Below, one piece after another: positions 4,861-5,128 of a stretch of 5,128 bases of DNA. The DNA is from Deltaproteobacteria bacterium. GTDB taxonomy: Bacteria > Desulfobacterota > Desulfobacteria > Desulfobacterales > ETH-SRB1. Under the pieces are notes generated by a model that was not told the DNA's origin, searched no databases, and saw only the letters and a program-made list of their open reading frames with translations. The stretch spans positions 1 to 5,128 of the forward strand of contig QMMZ01000198.1 of assembly GCA_003647525.1 (NCBI GenBank). Direction: 5' to 3'. Numbering within the stretch: position 1 is the stretch's first letter; each line of letters opens with the position of its first letter. The translations under genes were made by a program, and so were the position numbers.

Positions 4861-5128
4861 AGGCCTTTGTGCCGTTCGAGTTTTATCCTGTCACGATTTG
4901 AAACGCCAAGGCAACGCCCTTTTTCTAAAAGCTTCAAACATAAAGAGCGTATCGTCTCCAGTTCATGGAAAAACTCGCGCTGTGCCTCCTCCGCTGGCAA
5001 ACAATCAAAAAGGTCTGGCAACTGTACCCCATGACTCATGATTGCATTGGCCTGTTTGCTTCTGAGATGTTTTCGTACATAGAGACAATTGTCAGCATGG
5101 TAAAAGCGTTGAATAGACTCTGTGGCAC
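4851..5128 (-). CDS. Unrecognised open frame, partial, interrupted by the intron
   Basis: A frame enters from the right edge with no start needed (first full codon 5126) and stays open for about 90 codons, to a TAG at 4853-4851. I do not recognise the product. It is hydrophilic and helix-prone, with visible stretches RFYHADNCLYVRKHLRSKQA, LPDLFDCL and LETIRSLCLKLLEKGRCLG, and has no membrane segment. The only internal ATG (5039) lacks a Shine-Dalgarno, so the gene probably begins outside the window. The intron's 3' boundary is at 4860, so only the part up to 4861 is native; the last three codons and the stop come from intron domain 6. It may be a transposase- or other mobile-element-derived fragment, but this is a guess from context. 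Confidence 0.4.
   Translation of the reverse strand, partial: ATESIQRFYHADNCLYVRKHLRSKQANAIMSHGVQLPDLFDCLPAEEAQREFFHELETIRSLCLKLLEKGRCLGVSNRDRIKLERHKGLSG

Noticed and set aside
4741..5034. Plus-strand frames with RIRTYGGGGG- and GEGRSAMG-like translations.
   Set aside because: They translate the structured domains 5 and 6 of the group II intron and run across its 3' boundary; the sequence is explained by RNA structure, not by protein.

Overview
The window suggests an anaerobic, moderately low-GC bacterium, most likely a sulfate-reducing or syntrophic Desulfobacterota (deltaproteobacterial) lineage. This is an inference. It rests on an MvhD-type electron-transfer protein next to two Cys-rich iron-sulfur proteins, a gene set typical of flavin-based electron bifurcation with heterodisulfide reductase (Hdr) in such anaerobes. 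It also rests on an accessory region full of toxin-antitoxin genes, palindromic elements and a group II intron remnant.

All convincing genes lie on the minus strand. In transcription order (right to left), the accessory part comes first. It begins with an open frame running in from the right edge (5128 to about 4861), which is cut by the 3' end of a group II intron lying on the plus strand (domains 5 and 6, 4791-4860). Next is a gene-free stretch holding a heptamer repeat (4570-4604). Then come a decayed toxin-like gene (4425-4277) overlapping an intact XRE-family antitoxin gene (4308-3934), a 231-bp fold-back element (3666-3896), a DUF4258-type toxin gene with a frameshift in a run of eight A (3655-3384), and its YgiT-type zinc-finger antitoxin partner (3375-3139).

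The metabolic part is an operon of mvhD (2985-2551), an FrhB/FdhB-like iron-sulfur protein (2294-1347) and an AsrA/HydB-like dicluster iron-sulfur protein (1187-138). A Shine-Dalgarno sequence at the extreme left edge implies a further gene just outside. Together these look like the electron-input module of an Hdr complex (FlxABCD-like). MvhD would pass electrons to HdrA, and the other two proteins would link it to a donor, plausibly through a flavoprotein encoded by the next gene. No hdrA is in the window.

The most striking feature is that each operon junction carries a different inverted-repeat element: a 23-27-bp-arm element at 14-119, a clean 141-bp MITE with a 6-bp target duplication at 1207-1347, a nested heptamer palindrome at 2315-2569 that also encodes the C-terminus of MvhD, and a GC-rich palindrome at 3021-3129. 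Excising the 141-bp MITE on paper restores a 12-nt intergenic gap and a TAA stop, so this insertion can be reconstructed to the base.
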